A model generated the notes under the pieces. That model was not told the origin of the DNA. It searched no databases and was given only the letters and a program-made list of their open reading frames with translations. Of a stretch of DNA of 48,227 bases, positions 23,971 through 32,188 are shown in pieces. The position numbers were made by a program, and so were the translations under genes. Origin of the DNA: Candidatus Omnitrophota bacterium (GTDB lineage: Bacteria > Omnitrophota > Gorgyraeia > Gygaellales > Profunditerraquicolaceae); NCBI GenBank assembly GCA_016867115.1, contig VGKG01000008.1, forward strand, positions 1 through 48,227, given 5' to 3'. Within the stretch, counting starts at the first letter, position 1. Each line of letters begins with the position of its first letter.

Positions 23971-24165
23971 CTACCAGAGGTTCTTCTTAATCCACCTGTC
24001 TATGCCCATGACGATGTTGTAGTCATCCACTACGCCTTCGGAGGCGCCTTTAGCCATGCCTGCTGCTCCGTAGCCTACGCCGTAGGCTGTGCCCTTAGCC
24101 ACGGTGCACCCGCTTAAGACCGAGATAAAAACTAAAAGCAAAAACAATGCCAAGCCCTTTTTCAT
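23971..24165 (-). CDS. Small glycine-rich lipoprotein
   Basis: 64 residues. The signal peptide ends in lipobox LSGC (Cys20), followed by an Ala/Gly zipper-like stretch (TAYGVGYGAAGMAKGASEG) and a basic, aromatic end. The chosen ATG overlaps the gltX stop (TAATG), implying translational coupling. The frame is open further upstream only because it is a shadow of gltX. Function unknown. The glycine zipper suggests envelope association. Confidence 0.72.
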   Translation of the reverse strand: MKKGLALFLLLVFISVLSGCTVAKGTAYGVGYGAAGMAKGASEGVVDDYNIVMGIDRWIKKNLW

Positions 24166-25469
24166 TAGCCCTCCCGGTTTATGAACTTTGATAATCTCTC
24201 TTTGGTACGCTCTCTGCCCAGATAATAAATCACCTCGAATAATCCCGGCCCGACGGTCTTTCCGGTCAGCGCCACGCGCACCGGATGGATCAGCTCCTTT
24301 GCCTCGATTCCGAACTCCGCGCACATCTTGCGGAACGAATCTTCGATCGGGCCAAGGCTGAAATCGCTTAAAGAATCCAGCCGTTCGCATAAGGCCCCGA
24401 ACTCCCGCGAGAAATCCCGGCTGAGGTATTTCTCTCTGGCCTTCGGGTCTATATCGATCTCCTTGAGAAAGAAAAAGTCCGCCCAATCCGGAAAGTCGTT
24501 AATCGTCGTCAGGCGGGGCTGGAATAATTTTACTAAAGATTTGAGAGAATTTCTATCAAAATTATCCCCCTGAATGTAGTTTTTTTCGATCAGCTGCGGG
24601 ATGAGTTCATCGAGCAGTTTCTCGGGGTCGGCGTTTTTCAGGTACTGATTATTCATCCAGTCCAGTTTCTTCGGGTCAAAGGTGGCGGCGGTCTTATTCA
24701 CATTCTTGATATCAAAGAGCCTGATCGCCTCATCTATACCGATGACCTCGCGGTTGTCGCCCGGCGCCCAGCTTAAGAGCAGGAGGTAATTTACCAGCGC
24801 CTCGGCCAAATACCCCATCTTACGGTACTCCCAGATCCCCGTAGCGCCGGTCCTTTTAGAGAGCCGGCCCCCCTCCATGCCCATAATCAAAGGCAGGTGG
24901 GCAAAATAGGGCAAAGGAAGGCCCAGGGCCTCGTAGAGCATGATCTGTTTCGGGGTATTAGAGATGTGGTCATCCCCGCGGATGACATGGGTGATCTGCA
25001 TAAGCGCATCATCCACTACGCAGGCAAAATTGTAGGTGGGTGTGCCGTCGGATTTGATAAGCACCTGATCCTTGATCGTCTCGGCCTCAAACTCTATCCG
25101 GCCGCGGATCAGGTCATCCACCCGGATTTTGCGCGGCGTGACTTTGTAGATGATCGCCTCTCCCGGCTTATCCCCTAATTTTTCGGTATAGGCCTTCCCT
25201 TCTTTAAGCAGTCTTTCGGCGTGTTCCCGGTAAAGGGATATCCTCTTACCCTGAAAATAAGTCTCATCCCACTTAAACCCGAGCCACGAAAGGCTATCCA
25301 GGATCTCATCCACATATTCCTGCTTTGAGCGCAAAACATCCGTATCTTCAATGCGCAGGATAAACTTTCCGGATTGCGCCTGCGCATAGATCCAGTTGAA
25401 AAGCGCTGTACGCGCTCCCCCGATGTGCAGAAAACCTGTGGGCGATGGCGCGAAACGGACTCTAACCAT
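24165..25469 (-). CDS. gltX: Glutamyl-tRNA synthetase
   Basis: 434 residues. The class I signature is FAPSPTGFLHIGGARTALFNW. The KMSKS-type loop is GGRLSKRTGA. A GluRS-specific LRIEDTD and a C-terminal helical anticodon-binding domain ending in VGPGLFEVIYYLGRER are also present. It charges tRNA-Glu; whether it also mischarges tRNA-Gln for the amidotransferase route cannot be told here. The length is slightly below the usual 460-490 because the C-terminal domain is compact. It overlaps the oxidoreductase gamma gene by 8 bp and is followed by the small lipoprotein gene. Confidence 0.95.
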   Translation of the reverse strand: MVRVRFAPSPTGFLHIGGARTALFNWIYAQAQSGKFILRIEDTDVLRSKQEYVDEILDSLSWLGFKWDETYFQGKRISLYREHAERLLKEGKAYTEKLGDKPGEAIIYKVTPRKIRVDDLIRGRIEFEAETIKDQVLIKSDGTPTYNFACVVDDALMQITHVIRGDDHISNTPKQIMLYEALGLPLPYFAHLPLIMGMEGGRLSKRTGATGIWEYRKMGYLAEALVNYLLLLSWAPGDNREVIGIDEAIRLFDIKNVNKTAATFDPKKLDWMNNQYLKNADPEKLLDELIPQLIEKNYIQGDNFDRNSLKSLVKLFQPRLTTINDFPDWADFFFLKEIDIDPKAREKYLSRDFSREFGALCERLDSLSDFSLGPIEDSFRKMCAEFGIEAKELIHPVRVALTGKTVGPGLFEVIYYLGRERTKERLSKFINREG

Positions 25470-25995
25470 TTAACCTGGCTCCTTCCCTCAGGGCCTTTTG
25501 ATTGATGGCGATCAGGCCTTTTTTATCTTCGGGCGCGATATCCGAGATCACTTTTTCCACGCTCTCCAATCCGACGATATTCTTTAACGATAAAAACGCG
25601 CCCAAGGCAATCATATTCGCCACCCGGATATTGCCCAGCCCAGAGGCGATCTCAGTAAAGGGATGCTCTACGGCCTTTAGGCCTTTATCCAAACCCGCCC
25701 GGGCAAGGGAGCTGTTAAGGATCAAAAGGCCCTTTGCTTCCAGGCGGCTCTTAAACTTTTCCAGCGAAGGGCCGTTCAGGGCGATCAAAGTATCTGCCTG
25801 ACCGATATAAGGCGAGCCGATCTCCTGATCGGAGATAATCACCATGCAATGGGCAGTCCCGCCGCGCACTTCCGCGCCGTAGGCAGGAAACCAGGTTACA
25901 AATCTGCCTTCGCGCATCGCTGCCTCAGCCAGGACCTTGCCCAGCAGCATGACTCCCTGTCCGCCAAAACCGGCAATAATGATCTTTTCCGTCAT
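25462..25995 (-). CDS. 2-oxoacid:ferredoxin oxidoreductase, gamma subunit
   Basis: 177 residues with the family features IIAGFGGQGVMLLGKVLAEA at the N-terminus, FPAYGAEVRGGTAHC in the middle and LIALNGPSLEKF. It is the gamma subunit of a four-subunit enzyme that oxidatively decarboxylates 2-oxoacids to acyl-CoA with reduction of ferredoxin in anaerobes. It overlaps the beta gene by 4 bp (ATGA) and gltX by 8 bp. The substrate (2-oxoglutarate or branched-chain 2-oxoacid) cannot be fixed from this subunit. Confidence 0.93.
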   Translation of the reverse strand: MTEKIIIAGFGGQGVMLLGKVLAEAAMREGRFVTWFPAYGAEVRGGTAHCMVIISDQEIGSPYIGQADTLIALNGPSLEKFKSRLEAKGLLILNSSLARAGLDKGLKAVEHPFTEIASGLGNIRVANMIALGAFLSLKNIVGLESVEKVISDIAPEDKKGLIAINQKALREGARLNG

Positions 25996-26720
25996 TTTAA
26001 TTTTCCTAAGGGGAACTCTTTTATCAGAGCATCCTTTATCCAGTCCAGAGCCTCTTTCGGGCTCATCCCCCAGTAAGTAGGGCAGGGAGAGAGCACCTCG
26101 ACCAGGGAAAAACCTTTATTCTCCATCTGATTGATAAAAGCCTGTTTGATGGCTTTTTTCGCCCTGACGATCTCCTGCGGCGCATGCAGGGAGGCGCGCT
26201 CAACAGAATAGACTCCGGCTAAAGACGCCAGCATCTCTGAGATCTTTAAGGGAAACCCTGCGCTGCCGGCCTGCCTGCCGGAAGGAGTAGTCGCAGTCTT
26301 CTGGCCCAGGAGCGTCGTCGGAGCCATCTGGCCACCGGTCATGCCGTAGATAGCATTATTGATAAAGACGACGCTTAAGTTTTCCCCGCGGTTGGCGGCA
26401 TGGATAGTTTCATTGGTGCCGATAGCAGCCAGGTCTCCGTCTCCCTGATAGGTAAAGACGACTGTTTCGGGGTGCACTCTTTTTATGGCAGTAGCTACCG
26501 CCAGTGCCCGGCCATGCGCTGCCTCGGAACAGTCAAAATCCCAGTAGTCATAGGCGATCACCGCGCAACCTACCGGCGCCACTGCAATGACGCGCTCGCG
26601 GATATTCAGCTCATCCACTACTTCGCAAATGAGCCGGTGCGCGATGCCATGGCCGCAACCCGGGCAATAGTGTGTTGCAACATTCCGTAATGAATTAGGC
26701 CTACCAAAAACTTTTTCCAT
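25992..26720 (-). CDS. 2-oxoacid:ferredoxin oxidoreductase, beta (TPP) subunit
   Basis: 242 residues. The N-terminus carries the Cys motif HYCPGCGHGIAH. TPP and Mg binding is shown by GDGDLAAIGTNETIHAANR with FINNAIYGMTGGQ. A third cysteine lies near the C-terminus (SPCPTYWGM). This subunit holds thiamine diphosphate and the proximal iron-sulfur cluster. It begins 4 bp after the alpha subunit stop and overlaps the gamma start. Confidence 0.93.
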   Translation of the reverse strand: MEKVFGRPNSLRNVATHYCPGCGHGIAHRLICEVVDELNIRERVIAVAPVGCAVIAYDYWDFDCSEAAHGRALAVATAIKRVHPETVVFTYQGDGDLAAIGTNETIHAANRGENLSVVFINNAIYGMTGGQMAPTTLLGQKTATTPSGRQAGSAGFPLKISEMLASLAGVYSVERASLHAPQEIVRAKKAIKQAFINQMENKGFSLVEVLSPCPTYWGMSPKEALDWIKDALIKEFPLGKLK

Positions 26721-26724
26721 ATTT

Positions 26725-27816
26725 CTACCGGATTAAACGGCTTACCGCCTTAATTACATCATTCTCCGTCGGAATACCTCCGCCGGAACGGCCTAAGAAC
26801 TCTACCTTTGCCCTGCCGTCAACTGCTAACTTTACATCTTCCACCATCTGGCCATAGGACATTTCCACTACAAGAAAAATTATCCGTTTCGTGTACTGTT
26901 TACCGTGTACCGTTAACCGTTGAAAAACTTTTTGCGGGAATGGCCAGAGAGTTATCGGCCGGATAAGTCCTGCTCTTTTGCCCTTTTGCCTTAATTTAAG
27001 CATCCCGGACTTAGCGATGCGGGCCATGGTGCCGTAGGCTACCAGGATGACCCCGGCATCTTCCAGATTAAGGCCCTCATAGCGCGCCTCTTTATCCTGA
27101 ATAGCTTTATATTTTTTCTGTAAAAGCAGGTTGAACCGCTCAAGGTCCCCTTCCCTGATGTAAAATGACTTCACGATATTAGCGGGCCTATCTTTACATC
27201 CCGTCAGCGCCCAGGGTTTCTCTGGTGACTTTGTGACTTTGTGACGTGGTGACGTAACAAGGGGCTCCATCATCTGGCCGAGTACTCCGTCAGCCAAAAC
27301 TATTGCCGGACTCCGGTATTTGTCCGCGAGCTCAAATGCAAGAGGCATGAGGTCATACGCCTCCTGGACTGACGCAGGCGCAAGCACAAGGCAATGATAA
27401 TCGCCGTGGCCTCCGGAGCGCGTAGCCTGAAAATAGTCTGCTTGCGAGGGCGCGATATTACCCAGGCCGGGCCCTCCGCGCATGACATTAACGATGACCG
27501 CAGGCAGCTCTGCTCCCGCAAGGTAAGAGATGCCCTCCTGCTTCAGGCTGATCCCGGGGCCGGAAGAACTGGTCATTGCCCGCACCCCGGCTGCCGAGGC
27601 GCCGAAGACCATATTGATCGCCGCCAGCTCAGACTCGGCCTGGATAAAGACCCCCCCTGCTTCGGGCATGCGGCTTGCCATATACGCCGGGATCTCGTTC
27701 TGAGGCGTGATTGGGTATCCCGCGTAAAAGGCGCATCCGGCCTGAATAGCTCCTTCAGCCATGGCTTCATTTCCACTTATCAGAATCTTGTTCGACATTT
27801 TACGTTTACCGTTCAC
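26725..27816 (-). CDS. vorB: 2-oxoacid:ferredoxin oxidoreductase, alpha subunit (VorB-like), carrying two inserted repeat arrays
   Basis: 363 residues. It closely fits the VorB/KorA type: GYPITPQNEIPAYM, SSSGPGISLKQEGISYLAGAEL, MRGGPGLGNIAPSQADYFQA and the C-terminal VEMSYGQMVEDVKLA. Two stretches do not fit the family. LVTSPRHKVTKSPEKP (27225-27256) is coded by four GTGACNNN octamers. RLTVHGKQYTKR (26891-26918) is coded by four heptamers. Both are in frame and lie where loops are expected, so the protein is probably still functional. The name VorB follows sequence resemblance to the 3-methyl-2-oxobutanoate enzyme subunit; substrate not proven. A four-helix-bundle gene separates it from its ferredoxin subunit. 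Confidence 0.92.
   Translation of the reverse strand: MNGKRKMSNKILISGNEAMAEGAIQAGCAFYAGYPITPQNEIPAYMASRMPEAGGVFIQAESELAAINMVFGASAAGVRAMTSSSGPGISLKQEGISYLAGAELPAVIVNVMRGGPGLGNIAPSQADYFQATRSGGHGDYHCLVLAPASVQEAYDLMPLAFELADKYRSPAIVLADGVLGQMMEPLVTSPRHKVTKSPEKPWALTGCKDRPANIVKSFYIREGDLERFNLLLQKKYKAIQDKEARYEGLNLEDAGVILVAYGTMARIAKSGMLKLRQKGKRAGLIRPITLWPFPQKVFQRLTVHGKQYTKRIIFLVVEMSYGQMVEDVKLAVDGRAKVEFLGRSGGGIPTENDVIKAVSRLIR
26891..26918. repeat. Heptamer array inside vorB
   Basis: Four consecutive 7-bp units on the plus strand: GTGTACT, GTTTACC, GTGTACC, GTTAACC (consensus GTNNACC). It lies in the vorB coding frame. Confidence 0.85.
27225..27256. repeat. Octamer array inside vorB
   Basis: Four consecutive 8-bp units on the plus strand: GTGACTTT, GTGACTTT, GTGACGTG, GTGACGTA. 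It is translated in frame within vorB. Confidence 0.87.
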
Positions 27817-27831
27817 CGCTTACTGTTTACC
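27804..27831. repeat. Heptamer array, left flank of the four-helix-bundle gene
   Basis: GTTTACC, GTTCACC, GCTTACT, GTTTACC. Same family as the other arrays. It is oriented opposite to the array at 28200-28227 on the other side of the gene. Confidence 0.88.
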
Positions 27832-28197
27832 GTTATTAGTTGAGGCTATCAACTTAAATAACATGCTAGTCAATCTTTTTCCGTAGCTTCGTGCTTTAAG
27901 ATAATCTTCTTTATTAACCGCCTGCCGTCTGTTTAAGATTATAAACATATTAACACACTCTCTCGCTGAATCTAGAGATATCCCATAATATCTTGCTTTT
28001 TCTCTGCCTGATTTCTTACCGCTTCCCTCTGCAATATTATTTGAAATAGAAATTCCTGCCCTTTTTAAGTTGTCCCCTAAACAATATTCTAAATCTCTAG
28101 GGATATCTTTGCATACCATAAATATAAAATCTAAAAATTCTAATGCTAGTTTATAAACTTCTAATCTTTCGAAATCAAATTCTAGATCTTCTTCCAT
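27820..28197 (-). CDS. Four-helix-bundle protein (S23/23S-rRNA intervening-sequence family)
   Basis: About 125 residues from ATG 28197. The frame also opens at a GTG (28227), but those ten residues are coded by the heptamer array, and neither start has a ribosome site. Family features: FERLEVYKLALEFLDFIF, LGDNLKRAGISISNNIAEGSG and RARYYGISLDSARE-type helices. Members are helical bundles first seen in 23S rRNA intervening sequences, also found as scattered single genes of unknown function. The gene is AT-rich, interrupts the oxidoreductase operon between the ferredoxin and alpha subunits, and is bracketed by inverted heptamer arrays. The stop lies inside the left array. This looks like an inserted cassette. 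Confidence 0.85.
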   Translation of the reverse strand: MEEDLEFDFERLEVYKLALEFLDFIFMVCKDIPRDLEYCLGDNLKRAGISISNNIAEGSGKKSGREKARYYGISLDSARECVNMFIILNRRQAVNKEDYLKARSYGKRLTSMLFKLIASTNNGKQ

Positions 28198-28199
28198 AC

Positions 28200-28227
28200 G
28201 GTACACGGTAAACGGTAAACGGTACAC
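28200..28227. repeat. Heptamer array, right flank of the four-helix-bundle gene
   Basis: GGTACAC, GGTAAAC, GGTAAAC, GGTACAC on the plus strand. It is the reverse-complement orientation of the array at 27804-27831, so the pair forms terminal inverted repeats around the gene. Confidence 0.88.
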
Positions 28228-28239
28228 GAAACTAGTCTC

Positions 28240-28443
28240 TTACTTATAGACTGTAATGCAGCATTCCGGGCAGATGAGCGCGCACATGGCGCATCCGCTG
28301 CAATCCGCGCCTTCTTTAGGTTTTACCGCTTTTATGCCCATCTTATTCAGTCCGCTGTCTGTAATGATCGCCTCTTTGGGACAGACGCTGGCGCATAAAA
28401 GGCATCCTTTGCATTTATCTTTATCGACTGCGATCCTTCCCAT
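28240..28443 (-). CDS. 2-oxoacid:ferredoxin oxidoreductase, delta subunit (2x[4Fe-4S] ferredoxin)
   Basis: 67 residues with two CxxCxxCxxxCP cluster motifs, CKGCLLCASVCP and CSGCAMCALICP, separated by a linker. It is the electron-exit subunit of the oxidoreductase. In intact operons of this type it directly precedes the alpha gene. Here about 420 bp holding an unrelated gene and repeats intervene. It starts 2 bp after the dxs stop. Confidence 0.93.
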   Translation of the reverse strand: MGRIAVDKDKCKGCLLCASVCPKEAIITDSGLNKMGIKAVKPKEGADCSGCAMCALICPECCITVYK

Positions 28444-28445
28444 CT

Positions 28446-30299
28446 TTAATGCAGGCTGCTCCTTATCCTTGCGGCGATCCCCTTAGCGCTCAATCCGTAT
28501 TTTTCCAGTAAGAGCTCTCTTTTTCCGTGTGCGATGAACTCGCAAGGCAACCCTATCGGAGCTACCGGCGCACTAAGAGCCATGGCGACCAAGCTGGCGA
28601 AGCCGCCTTCCAGGATGCCCTCTTCTGCCGTAAAGATCTTTTTTGTCTTTGCGCATAAAGCTCTGCAAAGAGCTTCATCCAGGGGTTTTAAAAAACGCGC
28701 ATTCACCAGTGTCCCCGATAAACCTTCTTTTTCTAATTCTTCGCAGGCTTCCCAGCAGGGTGCCACCATGCTGCCCAGGGCAATGAGGGTAAAGTCTTTG
28801 CCCTCCCTTAAAACTTCTCCCTTTCCTAACCGTATCGCTGAAGGTGACATTTGTAATTTGACATTTGTAATTTTATCTTTGGGATATCTAATCGCCACCG
28901 GCTTATCCAGCTTAACGGCAAACTCAAGCATTGCTTTAAGTTCTTCTGCGTCAGCAGGCGCCATTACTATGAGATTGGGAATGCTTCCCAGGTACGCCAG
29001 GTCAAAAGTCCCCTGGTGGCTCACCCCGTCTTCCCCGACGATACCCGCGCGGTCAAGGACAAAGATAACCGCAAGGTCCTGCAGGCAGACGTCCTCGATA
29101 AGCTGGTCATAGGCGCGTTGCAAAAAAGTGGAATAGACCGCCACTACCGGTTTAAGCCCGGCTCTGGCTAAGCCGCTGGCAAAGCAGGCTGCGTGCGCCT
29201 CGGCAATACCCACGTCAAAAAAGCGGCCGGGGAAGGAGTCGCGGAACTTATCCAGGCCCGTTCCTTCGGGCATGGCTGCGGTAATGGCAAAGATCCGCTC
29301 ATCGCCCCCGGCAAGTTCCACTAATTTTTCACTAAAGACTTCGGTGTAGCTCTTTGCGGCCTGCCCGCCGGCTGCTCCCCCGCTATCACCGGAGAGTTTA
29401 GGCGCGCTGTGGAACTTCACCGGGTCGTTCTCTGCCGGCGCATAGCCTTTGCCTTTCTTAGTGACCACATGGAAAAGGATGGGGCCTTTGACGCTGGCCA
29501 GATTCTTCAGGGTTTTGATCAGAAGTTCAAGGTTGTGCCCGTCAAAGGGGCCGAAATAACGGAATCCCAGCTCCTCAAAGAGCATGCCCGGGACAAAGAG
29601 CCCTTTTAATCCCTCTTCAAACTTATTGGCGAGCTTTATCAGGCGGCTGCCTTTAGGCATGCGCGATCTCACAAAGCCCTCCAGTGAAACTTTAAAGCGG
29701 TTGTAGATGGGTAGTGAAATTATTTTATTTAAGTAGGTTGAAATCGCTCCTACATTAGGGGCGATGCTCATCTCGTTGGTATTTAAGACTACCAGCAGGT
29801 CCTTCTTCAGGTGGCCGGCGTTATTCAGGCCCTCAAAACACAGTCCTCCAGAGAGAGAACCGTCCCCGATCACTGCCGCGACCTTAAAGCGTTCTTCCGC
29901 GGGAAAGGCCCCTTGCGCCACCGCCAGGCCCAGGGCCAGAGATACCGCGGTAGAAGAATGCCCCGCGGTGAAAACATCATAGGGGGATTCCTGTTTATCC
30001 GGAAAACCGCTTATCCCTTCGTATTGGCGCAACCGAGTAAACTCCCGGTTCCTTCCGGTGAGGATCTTATGCGCGTAAGCCTGGTGCCCGACATCAAAAA
30101 GTATCTTATCGCGCGGCGTATCCAGGCAATAGTGCAGGGCAATAATCAGCTCAACCGCACCGAGGCTGGAAGCCAGGTGGCCGCCAGTAGCACAGACAGT
30201 GGTGACGATCCTTTCGCGGATCTCACCGGCCAGTGCCGGCAACTGTTCGATGCTTAACTTCCTCAGGTCTTGTGGAGAATTGATCGCTTCTAACAACAT
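28446..30299 (-). CDS. dxs: 1-deoxy-D-xylulose-5-phosphate synthase
   Basis: 617 residues, the usual length. TPP motif: GDGSLSGGLCFEGLNNAG. Conserved His regions: FDVGHQAYAHKILTGR and TAGHSSTAVS. C-terminal transketolase part: LDRAGIVGEDGVSHQG and IRYPKD. It joins pyruvate and glyceraldehyde 3-phosphate in the first step of the MEP isoprenoid pathway. A two-copy 14-bp tandem repeat (28846-28873) codes for a surface-like stretch (KITNVKLQMSPS) not conserved in the family. Its ATG overlaps the xseB stop (TAATG). Confidence 0.95.
   Translation of the reverse strand: MLLEAINSPQDLRKLSIEQLPALAGEIRERIVTTVCATGGHLASSLGAVELIIALHYCLDTPRDKILFDVGHQAYAHKILTGRNREFTRLRQYEGISGFPDKQESPYDVFTAGHSSTAVSLALGLAVAQGAFPAEERFKVAAVIGDGSLSGGLCFEGLNNAGHLKKDLLVVLNTNEMSIAPNVGAISTYLNKIISLPIYNRFKVSLEGFVRSRMPKGSRLIKLANKFEEGLKGLFVPGMLFEELGFRYFGPFDGHNLELLIKTLKNLASVKGPILFHVVTKKGKGYAPAENDPVKFHSAPKLSGDSGGAAGGQAAKSYTEVFSEKLVELAGGDERIFAITAAMPEGTGLDKFRDSFPGRFFDVGIAEAHAACFASGLARAGLKPVVAVYSTFLQRAYDQLIEDVCLQDLAVIFVLDRAGIVGEDGVSHQGTFDLAYLGSIPNLIVMAPADAEELKAMLEFAVKLDKPVAIRYPKDKITNVKLQMSPSAIRLGKGEVLREGKDFTLIALGSMVAPCWEACEELEKEGLSGTLVNARFLKPLDEALCRALCAKTKKIFTAEEGILEGGFASLVAMALSAPVAPIGLPCEFIAHGKRELLLEKYGLSAKGIAARIRSSLH
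28846..28873. repeat. 14-bp tandem duplication in dxs
   Basis: GACATTTGTAATTT occurs twice in a row (28846-28859, 28860-28873), within the coding frame. Confidence 0.85.
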
Positions 30300-30541
30300 T
30301 ACTCTTTGTCCGCCTCTTCCTCTTCGAACTTTTCCAGGCTAAACTTGCCTTCTTTTTTCATCAGGAGGTCTACTTTGCGCTCCGCGTCATTTAGTACCGC
30401 AAGGCATCCTTGCGCAAGCTTTACCCCCTCTTCGTATTTTTTGAGAGACTCCCCCAGCGTAAGCTTCCCTCCGGATAATTCCTCGACGATCTTCTGCAGG
30501 CGCCTCATCTCGTCTTCAAAGGACTGCTTCTCTTTAGCCAT
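30299..30541 (-). CDS. xseB: Exodeoxyribonuclease VII small subunit
   Basis: 80 residues with the full XseB pattern: SFEDEMRRLQKIVEELSGGK, LTLGESLKKYEEGVKLAQGC and a C-terminal charged helix. It overlaps xseA by 8 bp. With XseA it forms the single-strand-specific exonuclease VII. Confidence 0.94.
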   Translation of the reverse strand: MAKEKQSFEDEMRRLQKIVEELSGGKLTLGESLKKYEEGVKLAQGCLAVLNDAERKVDLLMKKEGKFSLEKFEEEEADKE

Positions 30542-31781
30542 CTTTATTTACCTCCTCTACTCTGCTGACAAAAAACCCTTTGCTTAAGGCGGTCTTTACG
30601 CGCTCGCCTGTCTTTACCTGAGAGGCATCCTTGACGATCGCTCCGTCGGGATAGAGGCTGGTCAGGCTGTATCCGCGCGACAGGACTGCCAGGGGGCTTA
30701 GGGAGCCAAGCCTGGCCGCAAGCGAACTCAGGCGTTCTTTATGGATGTTCAGGAAGTGGCCCATGGAGTGGTGCAGGCGCGTAATCACTTCGTCCAGGAA
30801 CTGAACCTTCTCCTGGAGCCTCTCTTTAGGGCTCTTGAGCATATGCCTAAGTGCCACTAAGTCGTGCTTTAAGTTGCCGATTATCCCTGCAATAGAAAAC
30901 TTCAGTTGCTGTCTTAAGCTCTCGGTCTCTGAAAGCAGGGAGTTACGCTTATCTACGATCAGCTTGGCTGCAGCCGAGGGCGTCTCCACAAAGCAATCCG
31001 CCACCATGTCGGAGAGCGTAATATTGATCTGGTGGCCCACTGCTGAAATGGTGGGGATCCTGGAATTATAGATGGCGCGGGCGACCGCCTCTTCATTAAA
31101 GGCCCAGAGGTCCTCGCTGCTTCCTCCGCCGCGGCTGACGATGATCGCATCCACTGTCCCGAGCTGATTCAGGTCGACGATTCCCTGAGCGATCTCCTTG
31201 CCTGCCCCCTCACCCTGCACGCGCACGGAGCGGATCAGGGCATCCACGCAGGGAGCCCCTTTTTTCAGGATCTGCAAGATATCGCGCACCGCCGCCCCGG
31301 CGCTGGAAGTGACGATTCCGACGCAAAATAGCATGAGCGGAAGTTCCTTCTTGTGCGCCGGGTCAAAGAGCCCTTCCTTGCTCAGTTTCTTTTTCAGCTG
31401 TTCGAAGGCCAGCTGCTGTGCGCCGATCCCCTTGGGCTCGATCTTCTCTACGATCAGCTGATACTGACCGCGGGGCATATAGACGTCGATCTTGCCGGAA
31501 CAGATCACCTTCAGGCCGTCTTCAAGCTTGAACTTCAGTTCCTTATTTGCGCGGCTAAACATCGCCGCGCCGATCAGGGCGTCGTTATCCTTGAGGGAAA
31601 AATAAAAGTGCCCGGAGTTGGCGGCCCGGAAATTGCTCACCTCTCCCTCGACCCAGACCTCGGGAAAGGTATTTTCCAGGATAGCCTTTATATCCCGGGT
31701 GATCTCGCTAACCGTATAGATGTGCCGCGCCTTCTCTAAGCCGGCTGATCCGGCGAAGAGGTCTCTTCTTTCTTCAGGCAT
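30534..31781 (-). CDS. xseA: Exodeoxyribonuclease VII large subunit
   Basis: 415 residues. An N-terminal OB domain (VWVEGEVSNFRAANSGHFYFSLKD) is followed by the catalytic part with VGIVTSSAGAAVRDIL, VSRGGGSSEDLWAFNEE and SAVGHQINITLSD, then a C-terminal coiled region with LSRGYSLT. The start at 31781 lies within the 3' end of the PilZ gene (46-bp overlap in another frame). No better start exists before the OB domain. Confidence 0.94.
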   Translation of the reverse strand: MPEERRDLFAGSAGLEKARHIYTVSEITRDIKAILENTFPEVWVEGEVSNFRAANSGHFYFSLKDNDALIGAAMFSRANKELKFKLEDGLKVICSGKIDVYMPRGQYQLIVEKIEPKGIGAQQLAFEQLKKKLSKEGLFDPAHKKELPLMLFCVGIVTSSAGAAVRDILQILKKGAPCVDALIRSVRVQGEGAGKEIAQGIVDLNQLGTVDAIIVSRGGGSSEDLWAFNEEAVARAIYNSRIPTISAVGHQINITLSDMVADCFVETPSAAAKLIVDKRNSLLSETESLRQQLKFSIAGIIGNLKHDLVALRHMLKSPKERLQEKVQFLDEVITRLHHSMGHFLNIHKERLSSLAARLGSLSPLAVLSRGYSLTSLYPDGAIVKDASQVKTGERVKTALSKGFFVSRVEEVNKDG

Positions 31782-32104
31782 TCCTTGACGATCCTTTCGA
31801 TCCTTAAGCTGTCCTTTTTGGTTAGGGAGATGAACTCGATCCCCGTATCGTAGATGCTCTTGGACTTTACCACCCAGACCACCCGGCCATCGCAGCGAAT
31901 CGGCGGCAATTTATCCTCAAGGTGCAAAAGCAATTCTACGGGATGGAACTTATCCAGCTTTTTCTTAAGTACCACGCAAAGGCCGCCTATCCCGATATTC
32001 TGGGTGTGGGTGGAGATCTCTTCTTTCTTGCCTTTCTTAAAGACCGTCACCCGGCAGCGGTAATCTGCGCGCGGAAACTGACGCCTGTCCATACCCTGCC
32101 ACAT
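31736..32104 (-). CDS. PilZ-domain protein (c-di-GMP receptor candidate)
   Basis: 122 residues. The N-terminal RRQFPRADYR provides the RxxxR arginines. The second motif, usually D/NxSxxG, appears as NIGIGG, so the Ser is replaced. The remaining beta barrel follows (DGRVVWVVKSKSIYDTGIEFISL). Binding of c-di-GMP is plausible but less certain than in the second PilZ protein here. GAGGAGGT precedes ATG 32104 by nine bases. Immediately upstream lies a heptamer array. Confidence 0.85.
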   Translation of the reverse strand: MWQGMDRRQFPRADYRCRVTVFKKGKKEEISTHTQNIGIGGLCVVLKKKLDKFHPVELLLHLEDKLPPIRCDGRVVWVVKSKSIYDTGIEFISLTKKDSLRIERIVKECLKKEETSSPDQPA

Positions 32105-32132
32105 TTCATTTACCTCCTCTTAAAACACTTGC

Positions 32133-32167
32133 GCTTACCGTTAACCGTGTACCGTTTACTGTTAACC
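32133..32167. repeat. Heptamer array upstream of the PilZ gene
   Basis: Five units: GCTTACC, GTTAACC, GTGTACC, GTTTACT, GTTAACC. It fills most of the gap between the GH39-like gene and the PilZ gene. Confidence 0.87.
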
Positions 32168-32188
32168 GCAGGCAACTAATTTTCACTT

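Noticed and set aside
24166..24486. Upstream extension of the small lipoprotein gene
   Set aside because: It is a shadow of gltX in another frame; the ATG overlapping the gltX stop begins a perfect lipoprotein signal.
24165..25469. Truncated or broken gltX
   Set aside because: All catalytic motifs and a C-terminal domain are present; the slightly short length fits known variation.
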